In this document: positions 52,567-61,413 of the stretch, in pieces
Numbering within the stretch: position 1 is the stretch's first letter
Layout of the letters: each line of letters opens with the position of its first letter
Origin: Chryseobacterium oleae
GTDB taxonomy: Bacteria > Bacteroidota > Bacteroidia > Flavobacteriales > Weeksellaceae
Length of the DNA: 64,000 nt
Assembly: GCF_900115055.1 (NCBI RefSeq)
Contig: NZ_FOVD01000007.1
Coordinates: 219,410 to 283,409, forward strand
Reading direction: 5' to 3'
Notes under the pieces: generated by a model
What the model was told of the DNA's origin: nothing
The model's database searches: none
Seen by the model: only the letters and a program-made list of their open reading frames with translations
Program-made: the position numbers and the translations under genes

Positions 52567-53298
52567 ATGAAAAAAAACGTTTTTACCTTATTCATCGCTA
52601 TGTTATCGGGTATAGCCTACTGTCAGGTAGGAATTAACACCGCTAGACCGCAGGGAGTTTTTCACGTAGACGCAGCAAAAGACAATCCCTCTACTGTTGT
52701 AACGCCACCTACTACCGCTCAGCAGTTGAATGACGTTATTGTAACTTCTTCAGGGAATGTAGGGGTAGGGATTAATGCGCCCACGGAAAAAATTGATGTA
52801 CAGGGTAATATCAGGGTTCGAGAGCCTCTTAATGGGAGCAATGTAATAGATTTTCCCAGTGCTGTAGTAATGAAGGCAGATGGAACATTAGGCACTACAA
52901 AAGCTTCCAATGTATCATTACAAAGCTTTCAATTAAAAATCCCACCGCATAATCAGTTTACGGCAGATTTTAATAACCATTCCAATACCGCCTATGATTC
53001 AGATAACTGGTGGGTTGTACAAAAAACATCATTTAATTCATCTTCTACTGCTCCTGCAAAAATGACAATAGTTTATGAATATGAAGGTCCAGCATTCGGA
53101 AACGCCAGCAATATTTTCGCCCTACTAACAGCGGGTAATAACGCCGGGTTTCCGGATGTATTTGTTGCCTCTTTTATCTCGTTACAAACTGTTGCAGGAA
53201 AATCAAGGCTTACCGTTACTATTGCCAGAACTGATCATTTTTATAATGCATGGGCAGGCACATTTCTGTTAAATACATTGCTTGCAATCAAGCCTTAG
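52567..53298 (+). CDS. Secreted protein with VGIN...VQGNIRVR module
   Basis: A 243-residue protein with signal peptide (ends GIAYCQ). The mature N-terminus has QVGINTARPQGVFHVDAA and VGVGINAPTEKIDVQGNIRVREP, a motif common to Bacteroidota surface and tail-fibre-like proteins (the LDVKG/IDVQG module). The C-terminal 130 residues are beta-rich (QLKIPPHNQFTADFNNH, MTIVYEYEGPAFG) and not like those of the two paralogs downstream. Function unknown. It has a duplicated 5' region shared with 53708. Confidence 0.78.
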   Translation: MKKNVFTLFIAMLSGIAYCQVGINTARPQGVFHVDAAKDNPSTVVTPPTTAQQLNDVIVTSSGNVGVGINAPTEKIDVQGNIRVREPLNGSNVIDFPSAVVMKADGTLGTTKASNVSLQSFQLKIPPHNQFTADFNNHSNTAYDSDNWWVVQKTSFNSSSTAPAKMTIVYEYEGPAFGNASNIFALLTAGNNAGFPDVFVASFISLQTVAGKSRLTVTIARTDHFYNAWAGTFLLNTLLAIKP

Positions 53299-53707
53299 AA
53301 TATCAACCTATTTCCTTAAAATTTAAGAAAAAAACAAATCTGACAACGGTCATCAATACATTCATCATCTTCCCAAGCAAGCCTTCCATTCCGGATAGAT
53401 AAGATGAAGATTCCCAAGTCCTGTTCATTGATATTTTTAAAGCGGCCCTAAAATAGACTCATTATGCTATTATACTTTAAATAAATCAAACAATAGTGAT
53501 ATAAAACTGATTTACACATAATTTTTTATTAATGCTTTTTTTCTACATAAAATTTAAATAAAAAAGCGGGCAATACATCTTTCATAGGGTGTAATTGGTG
53601 AATTCTCAATTATAAATTTGAAAAATTCTGTAAACTTTATAAGTTTGTTCGGGTGAAATATTTCTCACCATACAGCAATAGAGTTCAACGTCTTATAACA
53701 CAATTTT
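53299..53707. other. Intergenic stretch between paralogous secreted genes
   Basis: No gene is supported. The first 130 bases show nothing; from about 53430 to 53690 lies copy B of the 5' region described at 52285. Confidence 0.55.
53430..53690 (+). repeat. Duplicated 5' region, copy B (ahead of 53708)
   Basis: The second copy of the region at 52285-52550. The block ending in TTTATAAGTTTG(T)TCGGGTGAAATA aligns with TCTATAGGTTTGCTACGGTGAAATA, followed after about 60 bases by the ATG in both. Confidence 0.55.
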
Positions 53708-54388
53708 ATGAAAAAATCACATCGTACATCTCCATTTTATTTGTTTCCGAATATCTTATTGATCGTCATAGGAAACTCAGTTTTTGCTCAGACAGGAAAG
53801 GTAGGGATTAACACGACAACACCTACTGAAATCCTCGATGTCAAAGGTACTTTAAGAGTAAGAAGTTTACCGAATACCGGTACAGCTAACTCGATCTATA
53901 CGACAGGTACAGACGCTCATTCCGGGGCAACACCAACCCAGACATTTACAGGAACCACTCCCTTAATGATCAACACCAACGGGGTTTTAGGAACCACTAC
54001 TTTTTCAAATCTGGTTCCTAATAATACCGCTCCTAATTTTAACACGACAAACACCTCCGGAGCCATGTTAGTGATCAAGAGGTTTACGATTGGAGATTGG
54101 GCTTCAGGACAAAACGGTAATTTAGGATTCGACACAGGCATGTCGGTTGCCAACTGGGAAGCGATTTTATCCGGTTGGATGAGTACGTTTACCAATAATT
54201 CTACTGCATCTTCAGCCAGTCAAATTTTTGGAACACCTAATCAGTTTGGGTTCAGAATGAGAGCGCAAACCGGAGGAGCAGCTACCTGGCGCATCATCGG
54301 CGACATTGCAACCGTCAACGAAGCACAAATTGTAGATGTTCTCTTTATCAGTAAAAAGAATGTAGCTACAGAAACAAGAACAAACTAA
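53708..54388 (+). CDS. Secreted protein with VGIN...LDVKGTLRVR module, paralog 2
   Basis: 226 residues with a signal peptide (ends NSVFAQ). N-terminal module GKVGINTTTPTEILDVKGTLRVRS, then a NTG-rich segment with YTTGTDAHSGATPTQTFTG, and a C-terminal domain starting MLVIKRFTIGDWASG with GNLGFDTGMSVANWEAILSG. The last part is close to that in 54408, while the gene at 52567 differs there. Function unknown; possibly surface-exposed. It starts after its own copy of the duplicated leader. Confidence 0.8.
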   Translation: MKKSHRTSPFYLFPNILLIVIGNSVFAQTGKVGINTTTPTEILDVKGTLRVRSLPNTGTANSIYTTGTDAHSGATPTQTFTGTTPLMINTNGVLGTTTFSNLVPNNTAPNFNTTNTSGAMLVIKRFTIGDWASGQNGNLGFDTGMSVANWEAILSGWMSTFTNNSTASSASQIFGTPNQFGFRMRAQTGGAATWRIIGDIATVNEAQIVDVLFISKKNVATETRTN

Positions 54389-54407
54389 TGCTGTAAAATA
54401 TCACGAA

Positions 54408-55073
54408 ATGAAACATTTAAAACTTTTATTCTCTATTTTATTTGCAGGATCCACCAATCTGCTAGCTGCACAAACGGGAAAAGCGGGGGTTGACACCAAT
54501 ACCCCAACAGAAAATCTCGATGTAAAAGGTACGTTAAGGATAAGATCTTTGCCCAACACAGGCGTAGCTAACTCCATCTATACCACAGGAACAGATACCC
54601 ATTCCCGCACATCTCCCACTCAGACCTTTACGGCAGCCACTCCTTTACTTATGAATAACGATGGTGTTGTTGGTCGCACTACCTTCTCAGATGTGGTTCC
54701 TAATAATACGACCCCTTCCGGTTTTAATTCTTTAGATGCCTCTACTTCGATGATGGTGATCAAAAGATTTACTATTGGAGACTGGGCATCTGGTCAAGGT
54801 GGTAATTTGGGGTTTGATACCGGTATGTCTGTTTCCAGCTGGGAAGCCATTATTTCCGGATGGATGACCACACTTGTGACAGATGTAAACAATATCCCAG
54901 TATCATCTATTTTTCGTACCGAATATCAATTTGGCTTCAGATTGAGGGCTCAAGGGGCATCATCCGGAACCTGGCGTATCCTCGGGGATATATCTTTTTT
55001 TAATGAAACCCAATTTGTAGATGTTTTATTTATTAAGAAAAAATATGTAGCTGCAGATGTAAGAACAAATTAA
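54408..55073 (+). CDS. Secreted protein with LDVKGTLRIR module, paralog 3
   Basis: 221 residues, a close paralog of the upstream neighbour: GKAGVDTNTPTENLDVKGTLRIRS, YTTGTDTHSRTSPTQTFT, MMVIKRFTIGDWASG and GNLGFDTGMSVSSWEAI. It begins 19 bases after the previous stop and lacks its own leader copy, so it is probably cotranscribed with paralog 2, which suggests a recent tandem duplication. Confidence 0.8.
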   Translation: MKHLKLLFSILFAGSTNLLAAQTGKAGVDTNTPTENLDVKGTLRIRSLPNTGVANSIYTTGTDTHSRTSPTQTFTAATPLLMNNDGVVGRTTFSDVVPNNTTPSGFNSLDASTSMMVIKRFTIGDWASGQGGNLGFDTGMSVSSWEAIISGWMTTLVTDVNNIPVSSIFRTEYQFGFRLRAQGASSGTWRILGDISFFNETQFVDVLFIKKKYVAADVRTN

Positions 55074-55075
55074 AT

Positions 55076-55151
55076 GATGATTCCAAAATTTGGAATCATT
55101 TAAGACAAGCCATAAAAAAAATTCGCGTTTGATCTCTATCAAACGCGAATT
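55076..55151. terminator. Two hairpins ending convergent genes
   Basis: AATGATTCCAAA / TTTGGAATCATT sits at about 55074-55101. A second, 14-base perfect stem AATTCGCGTTTGAT (55120-55133) and ATCAAACGCGAATT (55138-55151) is flanked by A-run and T-run, so it works both ways. Confidence 0.88.
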
Positions 55152-55157
55152 GTAATT

Positions 55158-55388
55158 TTATTTTTTTACTGAAGCTCTGATCGGAATCAGAAGTTCCATC
55201 AGACCGTTCAGTTTAATTTCATACACCGTGGCCAGCTGCATTCCCAATTTTCCCGGGGGCATTCCTTTCCTGTTGAACCATTCAAGATAGCTGACAGGTA
55301 AATCAGCAAGCACTGTTCCCTTGTATTTTCCGAAAGGCATCTTCATGATGCAGATCTCTTTTAGTATTTCTGAATTGACTCCTTCCAC
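55158..55388 (-). CDS. DUF3820 family protein
   Basis: About 76 residues. The core MPFGKYKGTVLADLPVSYLEWFNRKGMPPGKLG followed by YEIKLNGL is the DUF3820 signature (small protein of unknown function, sometimes said to be a putative quorum-sensing regulated factor). A GTG start at 55388, just one base after the upstream stop, gives the usual 15-residue N-terminal lead (SEILKEICIMK); ATG 55346 is the alternative. It is coupled with the AI-2E family gene. Confidence 0.85.
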   Translation of the reverse strand: MEGVNSEILKEICIMKMPFGKYKGTVLADLPVSYLEWFNRKGMPPGKLGMQLATVYEIKLNGLMELLIPIRASVKK

Positions 55389-55389
55389 T

Positions 55390-56481
55390 TTATACGATTA
55401 AATTAACTTTATTTCCCTGATCATTATCTTTATCCGGCAGTTCAAGCTCTGGCGGCGTATCTTCATCTGAAAATTCATTTCTGTAAACCTGAATAAGCAG
55501 TAAGGTAAACGAAATCAGGATCGGTCCAAAGATAAGCCCCATAAAACCAAATAAATTCATCCCCATGATAATTCCGAATACGGTATTCAGCGGATGGATA
55601 TTTTCCAGTTTTTTCAGGAGTGTAAAACGAAGCAGATTATCCGTAAGACCTACAACGATCAAACAGTAAGCTGCAAGACCAAGTCCCTGGCCTGTATTCC
55701 CTTCTGCAATCATAAAGATACAGACCGGCACATAAACAATAGCCGCCCCCACAACCGGAACCATGGAAGCAGCAGCCGTTAAAGCAAAAAGAAGAACCGC
55801 GCTGGGTGCTCCAAAGATGAAGTATCCTATAAGCGCTACAATCCCCTGCCCTAATGCTACTACGGGAATCCCAATGGCATTGGCCATAATCAGTTTTCTA
55901 AGTTTTTCGCCGATCAAAGAAATATTCGCTCTTTTCAAAGGTGCAGATGAACTCAGAATTCTCTCAAACAGCCTCGGACTGGCCAGCATAAAATAAAGGA
56001 TAAAATACATGGACATCACCACTGTAAGGGTATTGAATGTCCCGCTTAGCGCTGATGTGGAAACTCTTCCGGCAGAACTTTTTAGTTTATCCATATTTTC
56101 TTTGCTGAGAAAATCAAAATTTGTCTTTGAATAAACATAGGAATGAATTTTATCCAGAAATACATTGAATTTAGCCATGTACGCCTGGGCATTTCCTAAT
56201 TTCTCGATCAGAAGATCAGCAATAAAGTAGATAGGAAGAATAAGGATAACAAGACTCGCCAGCATCAGCACAAGCGCTGAAAGCCAGGGTTTCCACTTTC
56301 TCTGTTCCTGCAGGTAGAAATTGTATCTTCTGCAGACCACATAAATGGTGATAGCCCCAAGCACCGACGGTATGAATAGCGAAAGGTTAAAGCAGATCAA
56401 CCCGGCCAGAACCAAAATAATGGCCAGCAGAGCGACCTGTTTTATCGCAACGCTGCTTATCTGTTTATCCTTATTTATCAT
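55390..56481 (-). CDS. AI-2E family transporter
   Basis: A 363-residue membrane protein with about eight helices. It resembles the PerM/AI-2E family: the long loop with LNDKIHSYVYSKTNFDF-type region, then FILYFMLASPRLFERIL, and FGAPSAVLLFALTAAASMVPVVGAAIVYVP and FGIIMGMNLFGFMGLIFGPILI near the end. Despite the family name, many members are ion or osmolyte permeases. The substrate is unknown. It overlaps no gene but is only a few bases from neighbours. Confidence 0.88.
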   Translation of the reverse strand: MINKDKQISSVAIKQVALLAIILVLAGLICFNLSLFIPSVLGAITIYVVCRRYNFYLQEQRKWKPWLSALVLMLASLVILILPIYFIADLLIEKLGNAQAYMAKFNVFLDKIHSYVYSKTNFDFLSKENMDKLKSSAGRVSTSALSGTFNTLTVVMSMYFILYFMLASPRLFERILSSSAPLKRANISLIGEKLRKLIMANAIGIPVVALGQGIVALIGYFIFGAPSAVLLFALTAAASMVPVVGAAIVYVPVCIFMIAEGNTGQGLGLAAYCLIVVGLTDNLLRFTLLKKLENIHPLNTVFGIIMGMNLFGFMGLIFGPILISFTLLLIQVYRNEFSDEDTPPELELPDKDNDQGNKVNLIV

Positions 56482-56487
56482 TTATAA

Positions 56488-57225
56488 TTATTTTTTAAAT
56501 TCAATCTGTCTTGGCTTTCCTAAAAAAGCACAGTATGCAGAATACATCACAATCATCATGAATGGAGCGGTTACAAGAATACCGATACCACACAGAATAA
56601 TTCCTGCAAAGGAGATTAGTGCTCCCAATACTGTCACTCCAAGAAACGTTCCATAATTTTCTTTGGCAATATTGAAAGACTTCCCTAAAGCTTCAGTTGC
56701 TGATGCGTTTTCAAATAATAAGATGGGATAACCCAGTAAAAGAAATGGATAAACAAAAATAATAGGGAAGAAACACAATGACATCGCAACCGTAGAAATA
56801 ATCCCTGAAATAACAGCATAGATCAGAATATTCACAAAATTCTGCTTGTATCCGATGAATAGATCAGCAAAATCGATCTGGCTTTTGGTATTGTACTTAT
56901 TAACAATGTAGATCAAACCTACATACAAAGGAGCCAGCAAAAGACCCAGTAAACCTGATAAGGAAAGATACAATGAAAACCCAGGAACATTCCAGTAACT
57001 GAAGTTGGAATAATCTCCGCCGGCATCTTTCATCTCCTCCATCATGGAAGCAGAATTGAACCCGGTAAGAAACTGGATCGCAAAACCTGCTATCATGTAA
57101 ATTACCATCGCTACGATTCCGTAAAGGAAAACTCCTTTAAACATTTCAAAGGAATGCGAAATGATGGATCCCGTATCTCTGTTTGGAACGGACCCTTGTT
57201 GGTCAAATTCGTTAAATTCTGACAT
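56488..57225 (-). CDS. Polytopic membrane protein, DUF975-like
   Basis: 245 residues with about six hydrophobic segments. The N-terminus is polar (FNEFDQQGSVPNRDTGSIISHSFEMFKGVF). The C-terminal half (NASATEALGKSFNIAKENYGTFLGV) resembles VREAYRLSWKIAKKNFF in the product at 2192. The next gene, 57299-58021, is a third one of the kind. It is followed by the AI-2E family gene after 6 bases, so they are probably cotranscribed. No function is known. Confidence 0.75.
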   Translation of the reverse strand: MSEFNEFDQQGSVPNRDTGSIISHSFEMFKGVFLYGIVAMVIYMIAGFAIQFLTGFNSASMMEEMKDAGGDYSNFSYWNVPGFSLYLSLSGLLGLLLAPLYVGLIYIVNKYNTKSQIDFADLFIGYKQNFVNILIYAVISGIISTVAMSLCFFPIIFVYPFLLLGYPILLFENASATEALGKSFNIAKENYGTFLGVTVLGALISFAGIILCGIGILVTAPFMMIVMYSAYCAFLGKPRQIEFKK

Positions 57226-57298
57226 AGTTTAATATTTAATGATTTTTACCAAAATTAACTTTTTTTGGCAGAAAAACATAATTAAACCTTTTTAAAAT

Positions 57299-58021
57299 TT
57301 AGCTTTTTTCAGAGAAAACTGTTTTGTACAAAGAATAAATCATAGCGTTCCAGAAAGGAAATGTAAACAGACCGCCTACAAAAAATAAGGTGAAACCGAT
57401 ATATTTAAAGAAAACAGCCACTATAGTGCATACCAATATTTCCAGGAAATATCTTCTCAAGGCCTGAACACTCAAAGAAATGGCTTCAAAAATCCTTTTA
57501 TTGTTAAAAAACATAAGCGGAGCCACAAACACAGTCACAAAAACCCAGACTATAGCGAGAATGATTGTCTGAAGGGTGTACAAATAAACAAATGACCAGA
57601 AAATATAATAGCCGATGTATTTGAAAAAATTAAATCCATTGTAGCCTACAAGAAGATCTCCCAATTCCAGTTTTTCATTCAGATCAATTTTTCTGTAAAT
57701 CTGGAAAAAACCTATGTTCAGAGGATAAAGGAAGATGGATGTCCCCATAATTGCCCATGAAAAATATTGAAATCCCGGAGTAGACTGCATTTTTATAACC
57801 TGTGCAGAATAGGCTTCCAAACCGTCTTTTGCATATTTTGCAGCTTCTGCATACTGCCCTAAAATTCCATACCTCCCATCAAAGAAGAAAAGCACGGTGA
57901 AAAAAATTCCAAAATAAAAGATTGAAAATACTAACTGAAAGAAAAGTGTCTTGTTCCAGTAGAAAAAAGCCTGCTTCAATATAAAATCTATTCCCGGTTT
58001 CTGTGGATATTTACTCTGCAT
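57299..58021 (-). CDS. Polytopic membrane protein, paralogous to neighbours
   Basis: About 240 residues with 5-6 hydrophobic segments. The chosen start is ATG 58021 (MQSKYPQKPGIDFILKQ), since the longer frame would begin with non-ATG codons inside the divergent pabB promoter. It shares features with the proteins at 56488 and 2192 (IFEAISLSVQALRRYFLEI). Divergent from pabB. Function unknown. Confidence 0.72.
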   Translation of the reverse strand: MQSKYPQKPGIDFILKQAFFYWNKTLFFQLVFSIFYFGIFFTVLFFFDGRYGILGQYAEAAKYAKDGLEAYSAQVIKMQSTPGFQYFSWAIMGTSIFLYPLNIGFFQIYRKIDLNEKLELGDLLVGYNGFNFFKYIGYYIFWSFVYLYTLQTIILAIVWVFVTVFVAPLMFFNNKRIFEAISLSVQALRRYFLEILVCTIVAVFFKYIGFTLFFVGGLFTFPFWNAMIYSLYKTVFSEKS

Positions 58022-58056
58022 CAAAAAAATTTTACACAAAAGTAATCATCATTAAT

Positions 58057-58064
58057 TATTTTTG
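58057..58064 (+). promoter_or_regulatory. -7 box of pabB
   Basis: TATTTTTG matches TAnnTTTG. Transcription would begin about 58071, after the first A of the ATG at 58069, so pabB likely starts at the ATG at 58078, with an almost leaderless mRNA. Confidence 0.55.
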
Positions 58065-58077
58065 CAGGATGTTTTCA

Positions 58078-59046
58078 ATGAATCATCAAAAATTTCTGGA
58101 AATGGACGAACTTTCCCTTCAGAAGGTACCGTTCTTTTTCATGATCGATTTCCTTGCGGAAAATGTAGAAGTCTATCCAGAAAGTGAGATTGAAAAATCA
58201 GGCTTGTTGATTGATTTCCAAAGCTTTTCAAACTCAAAACAGGAACACGTTCTCAATAAAAAAATTGAGTGGAATCCCTTGCCAGAATCCCTTGAAATTT
58301 TTAAAGAAGGATTTGAAAAAGTACAGAAAAATATTCGCCTCGGAAATTCTTATCTTACCAATTATACCCGAAAAACGGAAATTCAGACGAATTTAAGCCT
58401 TGATGAAATTTTTTATCATTCAATTGCGAAGTACAAAGTGTATTCTAAAGATTTTTTTGTATTTTTTTCTCCTGAAACTTTTGTAAAGATTATAGACGGC
58501 AAAATTTTAACGTATCCAATGAAAGGCACTATTGATGCATCTTTGGAAAATGCGGCTGAAGTTTTGAAAAACGATAAAAAAGAAAAGGCAGAGCATTATA
58601 CGGTGGTTGATCTTTTGAGGAACGATCTTAGTATGGTAGCTCACGATGTGAAAGTGGATCAGTTCCAGCATATAGATCTCATCAGAACGCAACAGAAAGA
58701 CCTGTATGCGATGAGTTCTGAAATTTCGGGAACCATAAAACCTGAATTTGCAGGAAGGATAGGAAGCCTGATGAAAAAACTGCTTCCTGCCGGATCCATT
58801 CTTGGGGCTCCAAAGCCTAAAACGCTGGAAATAATCTTAGAAGCAGAAGGATACGACAGAGGATATTATACCGGAGTATGCGGCTGGTTTGATGGTGAAA
58901 ACCTGGACAGTTGCGTTATGATACGCTTTATAGAAAAAGAAGGAGATAAGCTTTATTTCAAAAGCGGTGGCGGTATAACACACATGAGCAGGTTAGAAGA
59001 CGAATATCAGGAAATGAAAAATAAAATCTATGTCCCAATTCATTGA
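58078..59046 (+). CDS. pabB: Aminodeoxychorismate synthase component I
   Basis: Converts chorismate to 4-amino-4-deoxychorismate in folate synthesis. About 322 residues, a short PabB with only the chorismate-binding domain: NPLPESLEIFKEGFEKVQKNIRLGNSYLTNYTR, VKIIDGKILTYPMKGTIDA, VVDLLRNDLSMVA, LLPAGSILGAPKPKTLEII and GYYTGVCGWFDGENLDSCVMIRF. The N-terminal tryptophan-binding region of full-length TrpE/PabB is absent. ATG 58078 is preferred over ATG 58069 because of the promoter position. The next gene overlaps by 17 bases. Confidence 0.9.
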   Translation: MNHQKFLEMDELSLQKVPFFFMIDFLAENVEVYPESEIEKSGLLIDFQSFSNSKQEHVLNKKIEWNPLPESLEIFKEGFEKVQKNIRLGNSYLTNYTRKTEIQTNLSLDEIFYHSIAKYKVYSKDFFVFFSPETFVKIIDGKILTYPMKGTIDASLENAAEVLKNDKKEKAEHYTVVDLLRNDLSMVAHDVKVDQFQHIDLIRTQQKDLYAMSSEISGTIKPEFAGRIGSLMKKLLPAGSILGAPKPKTLEIILEAEGYDRGYYTGVCGWFDGENLDSCVMIRFIEKEGDKLYFKSGGGITHMSRLEDEYQEMKNKIYVPIH

Positions 59047-59656
59047 AAGCATAAAAGTAGAAGATAAGGAGATTTTCCTTTTAGATCTACATCAAAAACG
59101 TGTCAACCAGACATTTGCCCATTTCGGAAAGGAGGGGTCTATTGATCTGGGAAAGATCTTTAAAAACCTTGAGCATGACGAAGACGGTCTGTTTAAGCTG
59201 AGACTTTCCTATGATCTTGACAAAAGGATCCGTACCCAGATGATTCCGTACGCCATTCCTGAGATACAGAGCTTTCAGCTGGTGGAAAACAACAGCTTCG
59301 ACTATTCTTTCAAATTTGAGGACCGTAAGGAGCTGGAGAAAATGAAGATGAAATCTAAAGCGGAGGAAATCATTATTGTCAAAAACAATCATATTACCGA
59401 TACTTCTTTTTCCAACATTCTTTTCCTTAAAGGTAAGGATTGGTTCACGCCGAATACTTACCTTCTGAACGGAGTACAGAGACAGAACCTATTGAAAAAC
59501 AAGAAGATAAAAGAAACAGAAATCACCCTTCAGAACATTAAGCAGTTTTCTCATTTCCAACTGATTAATGCCCTGAATGATTTTGATGATATGTTTATTT
59601 ACCCGATCGACAGAATTAACAATCTGCCGGGGAATGAAGAATATCTGGATCTTTAA
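59030..59656 (+). CDS. Aminotransferase class IV (PabC-like lyase)
   Basis: 208 residues of the class IV PLP family, overlapping pabB by 17 bases, so they are translationally coupled. SKAEEIIIVKNNHITDTSFSNILFLKGKDWFTPN is the conserved region preceding the PLP-phosphate site. The length is short compared with a typical PabC (about 270). Gene order pabB-pabC and coupling support 4-amino-4-deoxychorismate lyase, but the lysine and substrate residues could not be assigned with certainty. It converges on menD. Confidence 0.8.
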   Translation: MSQFIESIKVEDKEIFLLDLHQKRVNQTFAHFGKEGSIDLGKIFKNLEHDEDGLFKLRLSYDLDKRIRTQMIPYAIPEIQSFQLVENNSFDYSFKFEDRKELEKMKMKSKAEEIIIVKNNHITDTSFSNILFLKGKDWFTPNTYLLNGVQRQNLLKNKKIKETEITLQNIKQFSHFQLINALNDFDDMFIYPIDRINNLPGNEEYLDL

Positions 59657-61329
59657 TTTCCTTTCATAAATTCGAAGTAGGCCTTCTGAACATCTGCGCT
59701 GTTTTTCCCGTAGGTATTTACTTCCAGGATTTTCGGCTGCAGATCGGGCTTGAAGAAATTCTCAAGGACCCTGTCCAATGTTGGTTCATCTTCCACTTTG
59801 ATGTAGGAGAATCCGAAATGTTTGGCCAAATGTTCAGCATGCTTTCGGTGTTTGGTCGCGATAAATTCATCCAGCGTATTTGGATTCGCATTTCCAGGCC
59901 CCGGAATAATCTTAAAGATATTTCCTTCCCCGTTATTGAAAATGATGATTCTTACGAATGGTGGAATATACTGGTTCCAAAGTCCGTTGATATCATAGAA
60001 GAAGCCTAAATCTCCGGTAATAAGCAGTGTGGGGTTTGCGTTTTTAATTGCAAAGCCCATCGCCGTAGAGGTAGAACCGTCTATCCCGCTGGTTCCTCTG
60101 TTGCAGTAGATTTTTCTCTTTCCGAAATCAAACAGCTGTGCATATCTGATCGCTGAAGAATTACTGAAATGGATATTATAGTTTTCAGGAATGGTTTGCG
60201 AAGCTTTATTAAAGAAATAAAAATCTGAAAATTCAGCTTTATTCAGAAATAATTCGTGTTTCGCATCTTTTTTATCCCTTAAAACATCCCAAAGATTAAA
60301 ATAAGGTCTCGGTTCAAGATTGATGAACTTTAAAAGTTTAGAGAAGAAAACTTCCGGCTTCACCTCGATTTTCTCCGTCAGAGAAAAATAGGTATCCGGC
60401 TGCCATACTTCATCCAGGTGCCAGTGTTGTTTCGGGCGTGCATTTCTCAGAAATTGTTTTACTTTCTTGGAAACAACGTTCTGCCCTACCGTGATCAGAA
60501 GATCCGGAGCATAGGTCTTATAATCTTCCTCCGTAAAATTAAAGATATAACGGTCGATATGTCTGAAAAACTTTTCATGATACAGATTGGAGTTGGCTTC
60601 ACTCAATACAACCACAGAATGATTTTTCACCAGTTGCGTCAATTGATTTTCCAATTCCGGACTGTAGTCTCTGGTTCCGACCAAAAGCATAATTCTTTGC
60701 GAAGTATGCCAGTCTGCAATTAAGTTAGACGGAATCTCGTATTCCTTATGTCTGATCGTTTTTTCAACAGTCGGGAAAGAAGGAAGTTCAGAAACCAACT
60801 CGTACAATGGTTCTTCTAAAGGAATATTGATATGCACCGGTCCCTGTTTTTCAAAGCAGAGCTCGATGGCTTTTTTAATAATGTCAAAATTAATGTCTTC
60901 CGCATTCTCTTTGCTGTCTTCTATAAGCTGGAAGTCACCGTAAGAATGCTGATGAAAAATATCTTTCTGTCTGATCGTCTGCCCGTCAAAAATATCGACA
61001 AAATCGGTAGGTCTGTCGGCTGTAAGGATTAAAAGCGGAACATTCTGGTAAAAAGCTTCAGTTACCGCAGGATAATAATTGGCCACGGCAGAACCACTTG
61101 TACAAGTTATTGCCACCGGTTTTTTTTCACTTATAGCCATTCCAATTCCTACAAAAGCTGCGCTTCTTTCATCTACAATGCTATAACAGTTGAAGGCATC
61201 AATTTCTGAAAAATGAATTGCCAGGGGTGCATTTCTGGATCCCGGGGAAATGATGACGTCTGAAATTCCGTACTGCTGAAGAAGATGGGCAAGTATCTGA
61301 ATACTTCTCTTAGAAGAATATTTTTTCAT
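59653..61329 (-). CDS. menD: SEPHCHC synthase (MenD)
   Basis: MenD joins isochorismate and 2-oxoglutarate in menaquinone synthesis using ThDP. The 558-residue protein begins MKKYSSKRSIQILAHLLQQYGI. It has SPGSRNAPLAIHF and the activating Glu in DERSAAFVGIGMA, the ThDP-motif region LLITGDLGFFYDINGLWN and the GEGNIFKIIPGPGN motif seen in MenD. The 4-base overlap (59653-59656) with the end of the class IV gene reflects convergent genes. Menaquinone would be the electron acceptor for PoxB. Confidence 0.96.
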   Translation of the reverse strand: MKKYSSKRSIQILAHLLQQYGISDVIISPGSRNAPLAIHFSEIDAFNCYSIVDERSAAFVGIGMAISEKKPVAITCTSGSAVANYYPAVTEAFYQNVPLLILTADRPTDFVDIFDGQTIRQKDIFHQHSYGDFQLIEDSKENAEDINFDIIKKAIELCFEKQGPVHINIPLEEPLYELVSELPSFPTVEKTIRHKEYEIPSNLIADWHTSQRIMLLVGTRDYSPELENQLTQLVKNHSVVVLSEANSNLYHEKFFRHIDRYIFNFTEEDYKTYAPDLLITVGQNVVSKKVKQFLRNARPKQHWHLDEVWQPDTYFSLTEKIEVKPEVFFSKLLKFINLEPRPYFNLWDVLRDKKDAKHELFLNKAEFSDFYFFNKASQTIPENYNIHFSNSSAIRYAQLFDFGKRKIYCNRGTSGIDGSTSTAMGFAIKNANPTLLITGDLGFFYDINGLWNQYIPPFVRIIIFNNGEGNIFKIIPGPGNANPNTLDEFIATKHRKHAEHLAKHFGFSYIKVEDEPTLDRVLENFFKPDLQPKILEVNTYGKNSADVQKAYFEFMKGN

Positions 61330-61385
61330 ACAGCAAATTTAACGGATAAATACCTATTTTAAAATCATTTCAATCAAAAAAAATG

Positions 61386-61393
61386 TAATTTTG
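61386..61393 (+). promoter_or_regulatory. -7 box of the 2OG-Fe(II) oxygenase gene
   Basis: TAATTTTG matches TAnnTTTG and is 20 bases ahead of the ATG at 61414. It is divergent to menD. Confidence 0.5.
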
Positions 61394-61413
61394 TAATTCG
61401 TAAATTTCTAAAA

